Shown one piece after another: positions 11,655 through 24,574 of a stretch of 64,000 bases of DNA (positions within the stretch are counted from its first letter, which is position 1; each line of letters begins with the position of its first letter). Both the position numbers and the translations under genes were made by a program. The DNA comes from Mikania micrantha (taxonomy: Eukaryota; Streptophyta; Magnoliopsida; Asterales; Asteraceae), in the NCBI GenBank assembly GCA_009363875.1, contig CM018682.1:61650031-61714030 (forward strand), given 5' to 3'. A model generated the notes under the pieces. The model was not told the DNA's origin, did not search any database, and saw only the letters and a list, made by a program, of their open reading frames with translations.

Positions 11655-12552
11655 ATGGAAAATTATTCAAGATTATCTACTTTTTTTTGTAACCGGAGAT
11701 TGAAAATATGTCAAAACTTCCACTTCTTTTCTCGCTTAGCGATTTTTCATCTTGGTGTACACAATTTGAAGCATTTCTCGTGCTTGTTGACCCGAATCTC
11801 AAAATTCATATATTTTTGATTGATATTTTCAACATAAGCTCAATGGAGTTTATAAAAATTCATTAAGATTAAATAAAGAAGAGAAGGAATGCTATGATCG
11901 TCAGAAGAATGTTTTTACCTTGCTTTCTACGGCAATCTCCAAAGATATTTTTCAGACTTTCAAGCAGATCAAGAATTCTAATGATCTTTGGATTGCTATA
12001 GCCAACTTGTGTGATGATTCTAAATTTAAGAATGGTACTCATGATTTAAAAGATCAGATTGATGAACTGAAAGCTGAAGTTATGAGATTAAATAAAAGAT
12101 GTGATAAATTTAAATTGTTTAAACAAGAAAATACCAGATTAAAGAAAGAAATTGAAGATTTGAAGATTAAATCTAAACTCCAGGAAAAGCGGATGGATAA
12201 AGATCATGTTGATATTTCTAAGGAAATATTCAAGTCAATATCCAAACCTGTTGAGTGCCAGAAACAAAAGAGGAAAAGGAAAAGAAGGAGGAGGTCAAGA
12301 AAGTCAAGTTACAACAAGAAAAAGACAAAGAATGTCAACTTAATTGACTTATTGACTAAAGCTTTCAATGTTTATTTTCAAATAAAAAATATGAAGACAA
12401 AACATGTTTATGAACCACATCCATATAATTCAAGATATTCTGTTCCAATTGTGAAACATAATATTTTCAAAATTTTTGGTGGTAATAGACAAAGAAATAC
12501 AATGTGTTTTCAATCGTATACTCAGTCTTTTCAGCAAACTTGGAATACATAG
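11655..12552 (+). pseudogene. Gag-like region 5 (mosaic)
   Basis: The first part (MDKDHV, VNLIDLL) matches regions 3 and 4. From about 12412 (VYEPHP, VKHNIF, then TTTGTAGCCC near 12653) it matches region 1. The switch lies between about 12341 and 12412. Confidence 0.64.
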
Positions 12553-12723
12553 AGATCTGGTTCCAGTATGGATTGAAAAACAAGGTATCACATTAATCAT
12601 GAGATTCACAAAGAAGCTGAATGCCAGTTTCCAGAAAATGAAGCAATAATATTTGTAGCCCAAACCAAAGAGGGTTTGGAAAGTTGTTAATTCTCATACC
12701 CAGGCTATTACTAAGGGGGAGAA

Positions 12724-13460
12724 TGTTAGCACATAAAGATAGTAAAAGCTTTGGGTGATTAATTATTGTTATTTGAATTCAATAATTCAGAATACAACTC
12801 ATATATTTGAGAAGGAGGAGAAACAATTTCAGAGACTTGTAGATCTTGATCTGGCCTAAGAAAGTTGGTGGAAGCTACTGTTTGTCTCAAACGAGCTGAT
12901 CAGAGAATAATCACCGAGCTGTTGTTAAGGGGGGGACCTGTTAGTGCACAGATTTATCAACAGCTTTCGATGATTACTCAAGACATTGTTTTAAGTCTAG
13001 ATCATGTATTTGAGTTGTATTTTGTATTTTCCTTGAATTTCTGGTATTTTTCAAGTATTGATTGTCGATGCTAATTGTATCGATATGAGTTCCATCGATA
13101 CTAGTAGTATCGACACGTATAGTGTCGATACTAGTACTATCGGTGTGTTAGTTGTCGATATTAATAGTATCGATTCTGCCGATACTAGTTGCCTATATAT
13201 AGGCATGTGTTTGATTTTGTATGTAGTGCTTCATTCTCAATATTAATATTTTCTTTGAATCTAGAGAGAGAAACATTTTAGAGAGACTTTGCATTTCATT
13301 CTTATTATTAATAGTCTTGTAATCCGATCTTCATTCAATGAGAATTCAAATCATATACATTATCTTCTTCATACTCTAATACACACATCAACACGTTTAT
13401 GGATTCCGCTCGGTTTTGAGTCGAGTGATCTCAGTTTTATCCAATGCAAACGCACTTTCA
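12724..13460 (+). repeat. Array LTR 6
   Basis: 737 bp, TATA at 13193-13202. It is more divergent than LTRs 3-5: several iteron arms are changed, for example ATCGACACG and CTAGTACTATCGG. It follows the mosaic unit. Confidence 0.84.
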
Positions 13461-13765
13461 AATGGTATGAGAGACTTAGTACTCGGTTCTGATATCACAT
13501 TGCGTGTTTTGAATAGATTCGGATTGTTGAAGATTTAAAACTTGAAAGTTTGTTGAAGATGAAAATTTGCAGCCACGTTTTTAGACAAATTGATGATTTT
13601 CAGATGTGATTTTGATCAAATTGACGGGCTAGGGTTGTGTATTTTCGAATTAGGAAGAGATTGATATAAAATTCGACTTTTAGCTCTCAAAAATGAAGAT
13701 TTTAGAAGGATTCTTGTGATTTTGGAGCTGTTCGGACTTAACAGATTTTCCCGCCAATTTGTTGC

Positions 13766-14026
13766 ATCGATACTATTAGTATCGACTGAATCCTCATCGA
13801 TACTATTAGTATGGGTGGAATCTTGGGTGATACTATTAGTATCGACGGAATCTTTATCGATACAATTAGTATCGGAGGAATCTTCATCGATACTATTAGT
13901 ATCGGTGGAATCTTTGTAGATACTATTAGTATCGGAGGAATCTTTGTAGATACTATTAGTATCAGCGTTGACTTTTTCAGATTAGTAGTATCAGCGTTGA
14001 CTTTTGTAGCTACTGTCAGTATCTAC
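13766..14026 (+). repeat. Leader iteron array, unit 6 (7 cores)
   Basis: Full-length version without the 49-bp deletion. Point changes appear in the second core (TATGGG) and the fourth (GATACAATTAG). Confidence 0.8.
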
Positions 14027-14084
14027 AAAAACAAGACTTAGAAAATTTTTCGAAGTGTTGAAAATTTTTCCTCGGGAGTTCAAA

Positions 14085-15006
14085 ATGGAAAATTATTCAA
14101 GATTATCTACTTTGTTTTGTAACCGGAGATTGAAAATATGTCAAAGCTTCCGGTTCTTTTCTCGCTTAGCGATTTTTCATCTTGGTGTACACAATTTGAA
14201 GCATTTCTCGTGCTTGTTGACCCGAATCTCAAAATTCATATATTTTTGATTGATATTTTCAACATAAGCTCAATGGAGTTTATAAAAATTCATTAAGATT
14301 AAATAAAGAAGAGAAGGAATGCTATGATCGTCAGAAGAATGTTTTTACCTTGCTTTCTATGGCAATCTCCAAAGAGATTTTTCAGACTTTCAAGCAGATC
14401 AAGAATTCTAATGATCTTTGGATTGCTATAGCCAACTTGTGTGATGATTCTAAATTTAAGAATGGTACTCATGATTTAAAAGATCAGATTGATGAACTGA
14501 AAGCTGAAGTTATGAGATTAAATAAAAGATGTGATAAATTTAAATTGTTTAAACAAGAAAATACAAGATTAAAGAAAGAAATTGAAGATTTGAAGATTAA
14601 ATCTAAACTCCAGGAAAAGCGGATGGATGAAGATCATGTTGATATTTCTAAGGAAATATTCAAGTCAATATCCAAACCTGTTGAGTGCCAGAAACAAAAG
14701 AGAAAAAGGAAAAGAAGGAGGAGGTCAAGAAAGTCAAGTTACAACAAGAAAAAGACAAAGAATGTCTACTTATTTGACTTATTGACTAAAGCATTCAATG
14801 TTTATTTTCAAATAAAAAATATTAAGACAAAACACGTTTATAAACCACATCCATATAATTCAAGATATTCTGTTCCAATTGTGAAACAGAATAATTTCAA
14901 AATTTTTGGTGGTAATAGACAAAGAAATACAATGTGTTTTCAATCGTATACTCAGTCTTTTCAGCAAACTTGGAATACATGGAGATCTGGTTCTAGTATG
15001 GATTGA
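14085..15006 (+). pseudogene. Gag-like region 6, stop lost
   Basis: The usual TAG is TGG here, so the frame runs eight codons further to 15006. N-terminal half frame-shifted as in region 1. Variants (MDEDHV, VYLFDLL) match region 0 rather than regions 2-5. Confidence 0.62.
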
Positions 15007-15152
15007 AAAATAAGGTATCACATTAATCATGAGATTCACAAAGAAGCTGAATGCCAGTTTCCTGAAAATGAAGCAATAATATTTGAAGCCCAAACCAAAG
15101 AGGGTTTGGAAAGTTGTTAATTCTCATACCCAGGCTATTACTAAGGGGAGAA

Positions 15153-15889
15153 TGTTAGCACATAAAGATAGTAAAAGCTTTGGGTGATTAGTTATTGTTA
15201 TTTCAATTCAATAATTCAGAATACAACTCATATATTTGAGAAGGAGGAGAAACAATTTCAGAGACTTGTAGATCTTGATCTGGCCTAAGAAAGTTGGTGG
15301 AAGCTACTGTTTGTCTCAAACGGGCTGATCAGAGAATAATCACCGAGCTATTGTTAAGGGGGGGCCTCTTAGTACACGGATTTATCAACAGCTTTCGATG
15401 ATTACTGAAGACATTGTTTTTAGTCTAGATCATGTATTTCAGTTGTATTTTGTATTTTCCTTGAATTTCTAGTATTGGTCAAGTATTGATTGTCGATGCT
15501 AATTGTATCGATATGAGTTCCATCGATACTAGTAGTATCGGCACGTATATTGTCGATACTAGTAGTATCGGTATGTTAGTTGTCGATATTAATAGTATCG
15601 ATGCTGCCGATACTAGTTGCCTATATATAGGCATGTGTTTGATTTTTATGTAGTGCTTCATTCTCAATATTAATATTTTCTTTGAATCTAGAGAGAGAAA
15701 CATTTTAGAGAGACTTTGCATTTCATTCTTATTATTAATAGTCTTGTAATCCGATCTTCATTCAATGAGAATTCAAATCATATACATTATCTTCTTCATA
15801 CTCTAACACACACACATCAACACGTTTATGGATTCCGCTCGTTTTTGAGTCGAGTGATCTCAGTTTTATCCAATGCAAACGAACTTTCA
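15153..15889 (+). repeat. Array LTR 7
   Basis: 737 bp, TATA at 15621-15630. The purine tract before it has one G fewer, and the 3' part carries an extra CA in the CA-rich stretch. Confidence 0.84.
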
Positions 15890-16194
15890 ATTGGTATGAG
15901 AGACTTAGTGCTCGGTTCTGATATCACATTGCGTGTTTTGAATAGATTCGGATTGTTGAAGATTTAAAATTTGAAAGTTTGTTGAAGATGAAAATTTGCA
16001 GCCACGTTTTTAGACAAATTGATGATTTTCAGATGTGATTTTGATCAAATTGACGGGCTAGGGTTGTGTATTTTTGAATTATGAACAGATTGATATAAAA
16101 TTCGACTTTTAGCTCTCACAAATGAAGATTTTAGAAGGATTCTTGTGATTTTGGAGCTGTTCGGACTTAACAGATTTTCCCGCCAAATTGTTGC

Positions 16195-16455
16195 ATCGAT
16201 ACTATTAGTATCGACTGAATCCTCATCAATACTATTAGTATCGGTGGAATCTTGGGTGATACTATTAGTATCGACGGAATCTTTATCGATACTATTAGTA
16301 TCGGAGGAATCTTCATCGATACTATTAGTATTGGTGGAATCTTTGTAGATACTATTAGTATCGGAGGAATCTTTGTAGATACTATTAGTATCCGCGTTGA
16401 CTTTTTCAGATTATTAGTATCAGCGTTGACTTTTGTAGCTACTGTCAGTATCAAC
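16195..16455 (+). repeat. Leader iteron array, unit 7 (7 cores)
   Basis: Full-length version. The fifth core ends TATTGG, the seventh is followed by TCCGCG, and the terminal copy reads TATCAAC. Confidence 0.8.
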
Positions 16456-16513
16456 AAAAACAAGACTTAGAAAATTTTTCGAAGTGTTGAAAATTTTTCC
16501 TCGGAAGTTCAAA

Positions 16514-17411
16514 ATGGAAAATTATTCAAGATTATCTACTTTGTTTTGTAACCGGAGATTGAAAATATGTCAAAACTTCCACTTCTTTTCTCGCTTAGCG
16601 ATTTTTCATCTTGGTGTACACAATTTGAAGCATTTCTCGTGCTTGTTGACCCGAATCTCAAAATTCATATATTTTTGATTGATATTTTCAACATACGCTC
16701 AATGGAGTTTATAAAAATTCATTAAGATTAAATAAAAAAGAGAAGGAATGCTATGATCGTCAGAAGAATGTTTTTACCTTGCTTTCTACGGCAATCTCCA
16801 AAGATATTTTTCAGACTTTCAAGCAGATCAAGAATTCTAATGATCTTTGGATTGCTATAGCCAACTTGTGTGATGATTCTAAATTTAAGAATGGTACTCA
16901 TGATTTAAAAGATCAGATTGATGAACTGAAAGCTGAAGTTATGAGATTAAATAAAAGATGTGATAAATTTAAATTGTTTAAACAAGAAAATACAAGATTA
17001 AAGAAAGAAATTGAAGATTTGAAGATTAAATCTAAACTCCAGGAAAAGCGGATGGATGAAGATCATGTTGATATTTCTAAGGAAATATTCTAGTCAATAT
17101 CCAAACCTGTTGAGTGCCAGAAACAAAAGAGGAAAAGGAAAAGAAGGAGGAGGTCAAGAAAGTCAAGTTACAACAAGAAAAAGACAAAGAATGTCAACTT
17201 AATTGACTTACTGACTAAAGCTTTCAATGTTTATTTTCAAATAAAAAATATGAAGACAAAACATGTTTATAAACCACATCCATATAATTCAAGATATTCT
17301 GTTCCAATTGTGAAACAGAATATTTTCAAAATTTTTGGTGGTAATAGACAAAGAAATACAATGTGTTTTCAATCGTATACTCAGTCTTTTCAGCAAACTT
17401 GGAATACATAG
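16514..17411 (+). pseudogene. Gag-like region 7, with in-frame TAG
   Basis: TAG at 17091-17093 sits at the same codon as in region 2, but the coding background is MDEDHV instead of MDKDHV. Confidence 0.64.
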
Positions 17412-17582
17412 AGATCTGGTTCTAGTATGGATTGAAAAAGAAGGTATCACATTAATCATGAGATTCACAAAGAAGCTGAATGCCAGTTTCCTGAAAATGA
17501 AGCAATAATATTTGAAGCCCAAACCAAAGAGGGTTTGGAAATTTGTTAATTCTCATACCCAGGCTATTACTAAGGGGGAGAA

Positions 17583-18318
17583 TGTTAGCACATAAAGATA
17601 GTAAAAGCTTTGGGTGATTAATTATTGTTATTTCAATTCAATAATTCAGAATACAACTCATATATTTGAGAAGGAGGAGAAACAATTTCAGAGACTTGTA
17701 GATCTTGATCTGGCCTAAGAAAGTTGGTGGAAGCTACTGTTTGTCTCAAACGAGCTGATCAGAGAATAATCACCGAGCTATTGTTAAGGGGGGGCCTCTT
17801 AGTACACGGATTTATCAACAGCTTTCGATGATTACTGAAGACATTGTTTTTAGTCTAGATCATGTATTTAAGTTGTATTTTGTATTTTCCTTGAATTTCT
17901 AGTATTGATCAAGTATTGATTGTCGATGCTAATTGTGTCGATATGAGTTCCATCGATACTACTAGTATCGGCACGTATATTGTCGATACTAGTAGTATCG
18001 ATATGTTAGTTGTCGATATTAATAGTATCGATGCTGCCGATACTAGTTGCCTATATATAGGCATGTGTTTAGTTTTTTATGTAGTGCTTCATTCTCAATA
18101 TTAATATTTTCTTTGAATCTAGAGAGAGAAACATTTTAGAGAGACTTTGCATTTCATTTTTCTTATTAATAGTCTTGTAATCCGATCTTCAATCAATGAG
18201 AATTCAAATCATATACATTATCTTCTTCATACTCTAACACACACATCAACACGTTTATGGATTCCGCTCGTTTTTGAGTCGAGTGATCTCAGTTTTATCC
18301 AATGCAAACGAACTTTCA
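17583..18318 (+). repeat. Array LTR 8
   Basis: 736 bp, TATA at 18051-18060. The iterons carry point changes (GTGTCGATATG and CTACTAGTATCGG) that weaken the palindromes. Confidence 0.84.
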
Positions 18319-18623
18319 AATGGTATGAGAGACTTAGTGCTCGGTTCTGATATCACATTGCGTGTTTTGAATAGATTCGGATTTTTGATGATTTAAAATT
18401 TGAAAGTTTGTTGAAGATGAAAATTTGCAGCCACGTTTTTAGACAAATTGATGATTTTCAGATGTGATTTTGATCAAATTGACGGGCTAGGGTTGTGTAT
18501 TTTTGAATTATGAAGAGATTGATATAAAATTCGACTTTTAGCTCTCAAAAATGAAGATTTTAGAAGGATTCTGGTGATTTTGGAGCTGTTCGGACTTAAC
18601 AGATTTTCCCGCCAATTTGTTGC

Positions 18624-18851
18624 ATCGATACTATTAGTATTAACTGAATCCTCATCGATACTATTAGTATTGGTGGAATCTTGGGTGATACTATTAGTAT
18701 CGACGGAATCTTTATCGATATTAGTATCGGAGGAATCTTCATCGATACTATTAGTATCGGTGGAATCTTTGTAGATACTATTAGTATCAACGTTGACTTT
18801 TTCAGATTAGTAGTATCAGCGTTGACTTTTGTAGCTACTGTCAGTATCTAC
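18624..18851 (+). repeat. Leader iteron array, unit 8 (6 cores)
   Basis: The first two cores end TATTAA and TATTGG, breaking the palindrome. The fourth lost 3 bp (CGATATTAGTATCGG). One unit fewer than in units 1, 6 and 7. Confidence 0.78.
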
Positions 18852-18909
18852 AAAAACAAGACTTAGAAAATTTTTCGAAGTGTTGAAAATTTTTCCTCGG
18901 GAGTTCAAA

Positions 18910-19807
18910 ATGGAAAATTATTCAAGACTATCTACTTTGTTTTGTAACCGGAGATTGAAAATATGTCAAAACTTCCGGTTCTTTTCTCGCTTAGCGATTT
19001 TTCATCTTGGTGTACACAATTTGAAGCATTTCTCGTGCTTGTTGACCCGAATCTCAAAATTCATATATTTTTGATTGATATTTTCAACATAAGCTCAATG
19101 GAGTTTATAAAAATTCATTAAGATTAAATAAAGAAGAGAAGGAATGCTATGATCGTCAGAAGAATGTTTTTACCTTGCTTTCTATGGCAATCTCCAAAGA
19201 GATTTTTCAGACTTTCAAGCAGATCAAGAATTCTAATGATCTTTGGATTGCTATAGCCAACTTGTGTGATGATTCTAAATTTAAGAATGGTACTCATGAT
19301 TTAAAAGATCAGATTGATGAACTGAAAGCTGAAGTTATGAGAGTAAATAAAAGATGTGATAAATTTAAATTGTTTAAACAAGAAAATACAAGATTAAAGA
19401 AATAAATTGAAGATTTGAAGTTTAAATCTAAACTCCAGGAAAAGCGGATGGATGAAGATCATGTTGATATTTCTAATTAAATATTCAAGTCAATATCCAA
19501 ACCTGTTGAGTGCCAGAAAGAAAAGAGGAAAAGGAAAACAAGGAGGAGGTCAAGAAAGTCACGTGACAACAAGAAAAAGACAAAGAATGTCAAGTTAATT
19601 GACTTTCTGACTAAAGCTTTCAATGTTTATTTTAAAATAAAAAATATGAAGACCAAACATGTTTATAAACCACATCCATATAAGTCAAGATATTCTGTTC
19701 CAATTGTGAAACAAAATAATTTCAAAATTTTTGGTGGTTATAGACAAAGAAATACAATGTGTTTTCAATCGTGTACTCAGTCTTTTCAGCAAACTTGGAA
19801 TACATAG
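18910..19807 (+). pseudogene. Gag-like region 8, several stops
   Basis: TAA at 19403-19405 ends the coiled-coil frame, and a second TAA follows in TCTAATTAAATA near 19475. This is the most decayed member of the left-hand subfamily and it precedes the deleted unit. Confidence 0.64.
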
Positions 19808-19979
19808 AGATCTGGTTCTAGTATGGATTGAAAAAGAAGGTATCACATTAATCATGAGATTCACAAAGAAGCTGAATGCCAGTTTCCAGAAAATGAAGCA
19901 ATAATATTTGTAGCCCAAACCAAAGAGGGTTTTGGAAAGTTGTTAATTCTCATACCCAGGCTATTACTAAGGGGGAGAA

Positions 19980-20362
19980 TGTTAGCACATAAAGATAGTA
20001 AAAGCTTTGGGTGATTAATTATTGTTATTTAAATTCAATAATTCAGAATACAACTCATATATTTGAGAAGGAGGAGAAACAATTTCAGAGACTTGTAGAT
20101 CTTGATCTGGCCTAAGAAAGTTGATGGAAGCTACTGTTTGTCTCAAACGAGCTGATCAGAGAATAATCACCGAGATGTTGTTAAGGGGGGGCCTTTTAGT
20201 GCATGGATTTATCAACAGCTTTCGATGATTACTGAAGACACTGTTTTTAGTCTAGATCATGTATTTGAGTTGTATTTTGTATTTTCCTTGAATTTCTAGT
20301 ATTGGTCAAGTACTGATTGTCGATGCTAATTGTATCGATATGAGTTCCATCGATACTAGTAG
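19980..20362 (+). repeat. Array LTR 9, 3' half deleted
   Basis: Only the first 383 bp remain, ending inside the first intact palindrome (CGATACTAGTAG). After a short T run the sequence continues at TTCAAAATGG, just before a gag start. The TATA box, R, U5, primer site and entire leader are missing, which shortens this unit to 1461 bp. Confidence 0.82.
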
Positions 20363-20372
20363 TTTTTTCAAA

Positions 20373-21270
20373 ATGGAAAATTATTCAAGATTATCTACTT
20401 TGTTTTGTAAAACGGAGATTGAAAATATGTCAAAGCTTCCGGTTCTTTTCTCGCTTAGCTATTTTTCATCTTGGTGTACACAATTTGAAGCAATTTCTCG
20501 TGCTTGTTGACCCGAATCTCAAAATTCATATATTTTTGATTGATATTTTCAACCTAAGCTCAATGGAGTTTATAAAAATTCATTAAGATTAAATAAAGAA
20601 GAGAAGGAATGCTATGATCGTCAGAAGAATGTCTTTACCATGCTTTCTATGGCAATCTCCAAATATATTTTTCAGACTTTCTAGCAGATCAAGAATTCTA
20701 ATGATCTTTGGATTGCTATAGCCAACTTGTGTGAGGATTCTAAATTTAAGAATGGTACTCATGATTTAAAAGATCAGATTGATGAACTGAAAGCTGAAGT
20801 TATGAGATTAAATAAAAGATGTGATAAATTTAAATTGTTTAAACAAGAAAATACAAGATTAAAGAATGAAATTGAAGATTTGAAGATTAAATCTGAACTC
20901 CAGGAAAAGCGGATGGATGAAGATCATGTTGATATTTCTAAGGAAATATTCAAGTCAATATCCAAACCTGTTGTGTGCCAGAAACGAGAGAGGAAAAGGA
21001 AAACAAGGAGGAGGTCAAGAAAGTCAAGTTACAACAAGAAAAAGACAAAGAATGTCAACTTAATTGACTTACTGACTAAAGATTTCAATGTTTATTTCAA
21101 ATAAAAAAAATGAAGACAAACATGTTTATAAACCACATCCATATAATTCAAGATATTCTGTTCCAATTGTGAAACAGAATAATTTCAAAATTTATGGTGG
21201 TTATAGACAAAGAAATACGATGTGTTTTCAATCGTATACTCAGTCTTTTCAGCAAACTTGGAATACTTAG
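20373..21270 (+). pseudogene. Gag-like region 9 (right-hand subfamily begins)
   Basis: GTAAAACGG and GAAGCAATTTC keep the N-terminal ATG in frame with the C-terminal part, unlike regions 1-8, but TGA codons remain (CTTGTTGACC; TTTTTGATTGA). TAG replaces an AAG at TTTCTAGCAG near 20680. A 1-bp loss in TATTTCAAATAA ends the frame early at 21104. Confidence 0.62.
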
Positions 21271-21440
21271 AGATCTGGTTCCAGTATGGATTGAAAAAGA
21301 AGGTATCACATTAATCATGAGATTCACAAAGAAGCTGAATGCCAGTTTCCTGAAAATGAAACAATAATATTGAAGCCCAAACCAAAGAGGGTTTGGAAGG
21401 TTGTTAATTCTCATACCCTGGCTATTACTAAGGGGGAGAA

Positions 21441-22175
21441 TCTTAGCACATAAAGATAGTAAAAGCTTTGGGTGATTAATTATTGTTATTTGAATTCAAT
21501 AATTCAGAATACAACTCATATATTTGAGAAGGAAGATAAACAATTTCAAAGACTTGTAGATCTTGATCTGGCCTAAGAAAGTTGCTGGAAGCTACTGTTT
21601 GTCTCAAACGAGCTGATCAGAGAATAATCACCGAGCTGTTGTTAGGGGGGGCCTGTTAGTGCACGGATTTATCAACAGCTTTCGATGATTACTGAAGACA
21701 TTGTTTTTAGTCTAGATCATGTATTTGAGTTGTATTTTGTATTTTCCTTGAATTTCTAGTATTTTTCAAGTATTGATTGTCGATGCTAATTGTATCGATA
21801 TGAGTTCCATCGATACTAGTAGTATCGGCACGTATATTGTCAATACTAGTAGTACCGGTATATTAGTTGTCGATATTAATAGTATCGATGATGCCGATAC
21901 TAGTTGCCTATATATAGGCATGTGTTTGATTTTGTATGTAGTGCTTCATTCACAATATTAAGATTTTCTTTGAATCTAGAGAGAGAAATATTTTAGAGAG
22001 ACTTTGCATTTCATTCTTATTATTAATAGTCTTGTAATCCGATCTTCATTCAACGAGAATTCAAATCATATACATTATCTTCTTCATACTCTCACACACA
22101 CATCCACACGTTTATGAATTCTGCTCGTTTTTAAGTCGAGTGATCTCAGTTTTATCCAATGCAAAAGGACTTTCA
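21441..22175 (+). repeat. Array LTR 10
   Basis: 735 bp, TATA at 21908-21917. The terminal TG is changed to TC (TCTTAGCACA), which would impair integrase recognition if the unit ever acted alone. One iteron carries ACCGG. Confidence 0.83.
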
Positions 22176-22481
22176 AGTGGTATGAGAGACTTAGTGCTCG
22201 GTTCTGAGATCACATTGCGTGTTTTGAATAGATTCGGATTCTTGAAGATTTAAAATTTGAAAGTTTGTTGAAGATGAAACTTTGCAGCCACGTTTTTAGA
22301 CAACTTGATGATTTTCAGATGTGATTTTGATCAAATTGACGGGCTAGGGTTGTGTATTTTTGAATTACGAAGAGATTGATATAAAATTCGACTTTTAGCT
22401 CTCAAAAAGGAAGATTTTAGAAGGATTCTTGTGATTTTTCGAGCTGTTCGGACTTAACAGATTTTCCCGCCAATTTCTTGC

Positions 22482-22712
22482 ATCGATACTATTAGTATCG
22501 ACGGAATCTTCATCGATACTATTAGTATCGGTGGAATCTTGGGTGATACTATTAGTATCGACGGAATGTTTATCGATACTATTAGTATCGGTGGAATCTT
22601 TGTAGATACTATTAGTATCGGTGAAATCTTTGTAAATACTATTAGTATGAGCATTGACTTTTTCATATTATTAGTATCAGCGTTGACTTTTGTAGCTACT
22701 GTCAGTATCTAC
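22482..22712 (+). repeat. Leader iteron array, unit 10 (6 cores)
   Basis: Right-hand subfamily type. The last core reads AAATACTATTAGTATGAG. Unit 9 has no leader because of its deletion. Confidence 0.78.
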
Positions 22713-22770
22713 AAAAACAAGACTTAGAAAATTTTTCGAAGTGTTGAAAATTTTTCCTCAAGAATTCAAA

Positions 22771-23668
22771 ATGGAAAATTATTCAAGAGTATCTACTTTG
22801 TTTTGTAAAACGGAGATTGAAAATATGTCAAAGCTTCTGGCTCTTTTCTCGCTTAGCTATTTTTCATCTTGGTGTACACAATTTGAAGCAATTTCTCGTG
22901 CTTGTTGACCCGAATCTCAAAATTCGTATATTTTTGATTGATATTTTCAACCTAAGCTCAATGGAGTTTATAAAAATTCATTAAGACTAAATAAAGAAGA
23001 GAAGGAATGCTATGATCGTCAGAAGAATGTCTTTACCTTGCTTTCTATGGCAATCTCCAAATATATTTTTCAGACTTTCAAGCAGATCAAGAATTCTAAT
23101 GATCTTTGGATTGCTATAGCCAACTTGTGTGATGATTCTAAATTTAAGAATGGTACTCATGATTTAAAAGATCAGATTGATGAACTGAAAGCTGAAGTTA
23201 TGAGATTAAATAAAAGATGTGATAAATTTAAATTGTTTAAACAAGAAAATACAAGATTAAAGAATGAAATTGAAGATTTGAAGATTAAATCTGAACTCCA
23301 GGAAAAGCGGATGGATGAAGATCATGTTGATATTTCTAAGGAAATATTCAAGTCAATATCCAAACCTGTTGTGTGCCAGAAACAAAAGAGGAAAAGGAAA
23401 ACAAGGAGGAGGTCAAGAAAGTCAAATTACAACAAGAAAAAGACAAAGAATGTCAACTTAATTGACTTATTGACTAAAGATTTCAATGTATATTTCAAAT
23501 AAAAAAAATGAAGACAAACATGTTTATAAACCACATCCATATAATTCAAGATATTCTGTTCCAATTGTGAAACAGAATAATTTCAAAATTTATGGTGGTT
23601 ATAGACAAAGAAATACGATGTTTTTTCAATCGTATACTCAGTCTTTTCAGCAAACTTGGAATACTTAG
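22771..23668 (+). pseudogene. Gag-like region 10
   Basis: KNEIEDLKIKSELQEK marks it as close to region 9, with the same TATTTCAAATAA frameshift. It lacks the 8-bp deletion found in later copies. Confidence 0.62.
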
Positions 23669-23838
23669 AGATCTGGTTCCAGTATGGATTGAAAAAGAAA
23701 GTATCACATTAATCATGAGATTCACAAAGAAGCTGAATGCCGGTTTCCTGAAAATGAAACAATAATATTGAAGCCCAAACCAAAGAGGGTTTGGAAGGTT
23801 GTTAATTCTCATACCCAGGCTATTACTAAGGGGGAGAA

Positions 23839-24574
23839 TCTTAGCTCATAAAGATAGTAAAAGCTTTGGGTGTTTAATTATTGTTATTTGAATTCAATAA
23901 TTCAGAATACAACTCATATATTTGAGAAGGAGGAGAAACAATTTCAAAGACTTGTAGATCTTGATCTGCAATTAGAATGTTGCTGGAAGCTACTGTTTGT
24001 CTCAAACGAGCTGATCAGAGAATAATCACCGAGCTGTTGTTAAGGGGGGGCCTGTTAGTGCACGGATTTATCAAGAGCTTTCGATGATTACTGAAGACAT
24101 TGTTTTTAGTCTAGATCATGTATTTGAGTTGTATTTTGTATTTTCCTTGAATTTCATGTATTTTTCAAGTATTGATTGTCGATGCTAATTGTATCGATAT
24201 GAGTTCCATCGATACTAGTAGTATCGGCACGTATATTGTCGATACTTGTAGTATCGGTATGTTAGTTGTCGATATTAATAGTATCGATGCTTCCGATACT
24301 AGTTGCCTACATATAGGCATGTGTTTGATTTTGTATGTAGTGCTTCATTCACAATATTAAGATTTTCTTTGAATCTAGAGAGAGAAACATTTTAGAGAGA
24401 CTTTGCATTTCATTCTTATTATTAATAGTCTTGTAATCCGATCTTCATTCAATGAGAACTCAAATCGTATACATTATCTTCTTCATACTCTCACACACAC
24501 ATCGACACGCTTATGGATTCCGCTCGTTTTTGAGTCGAGTGATCTCAGTTTTATCCAATGCAAACGGACTTTCA
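23839..24574 (+). repeat. Array LTR 11 (dimer copy 1)
   Basis: 736 bp. It begins TCTTAGCTCA, again a mutated terminus. The TATA region reads CTACATATAG (24307-24316) and one palindrome reads ACTTGTAG. The 3' part matches that of LTR 13. Confidence 0.83.
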
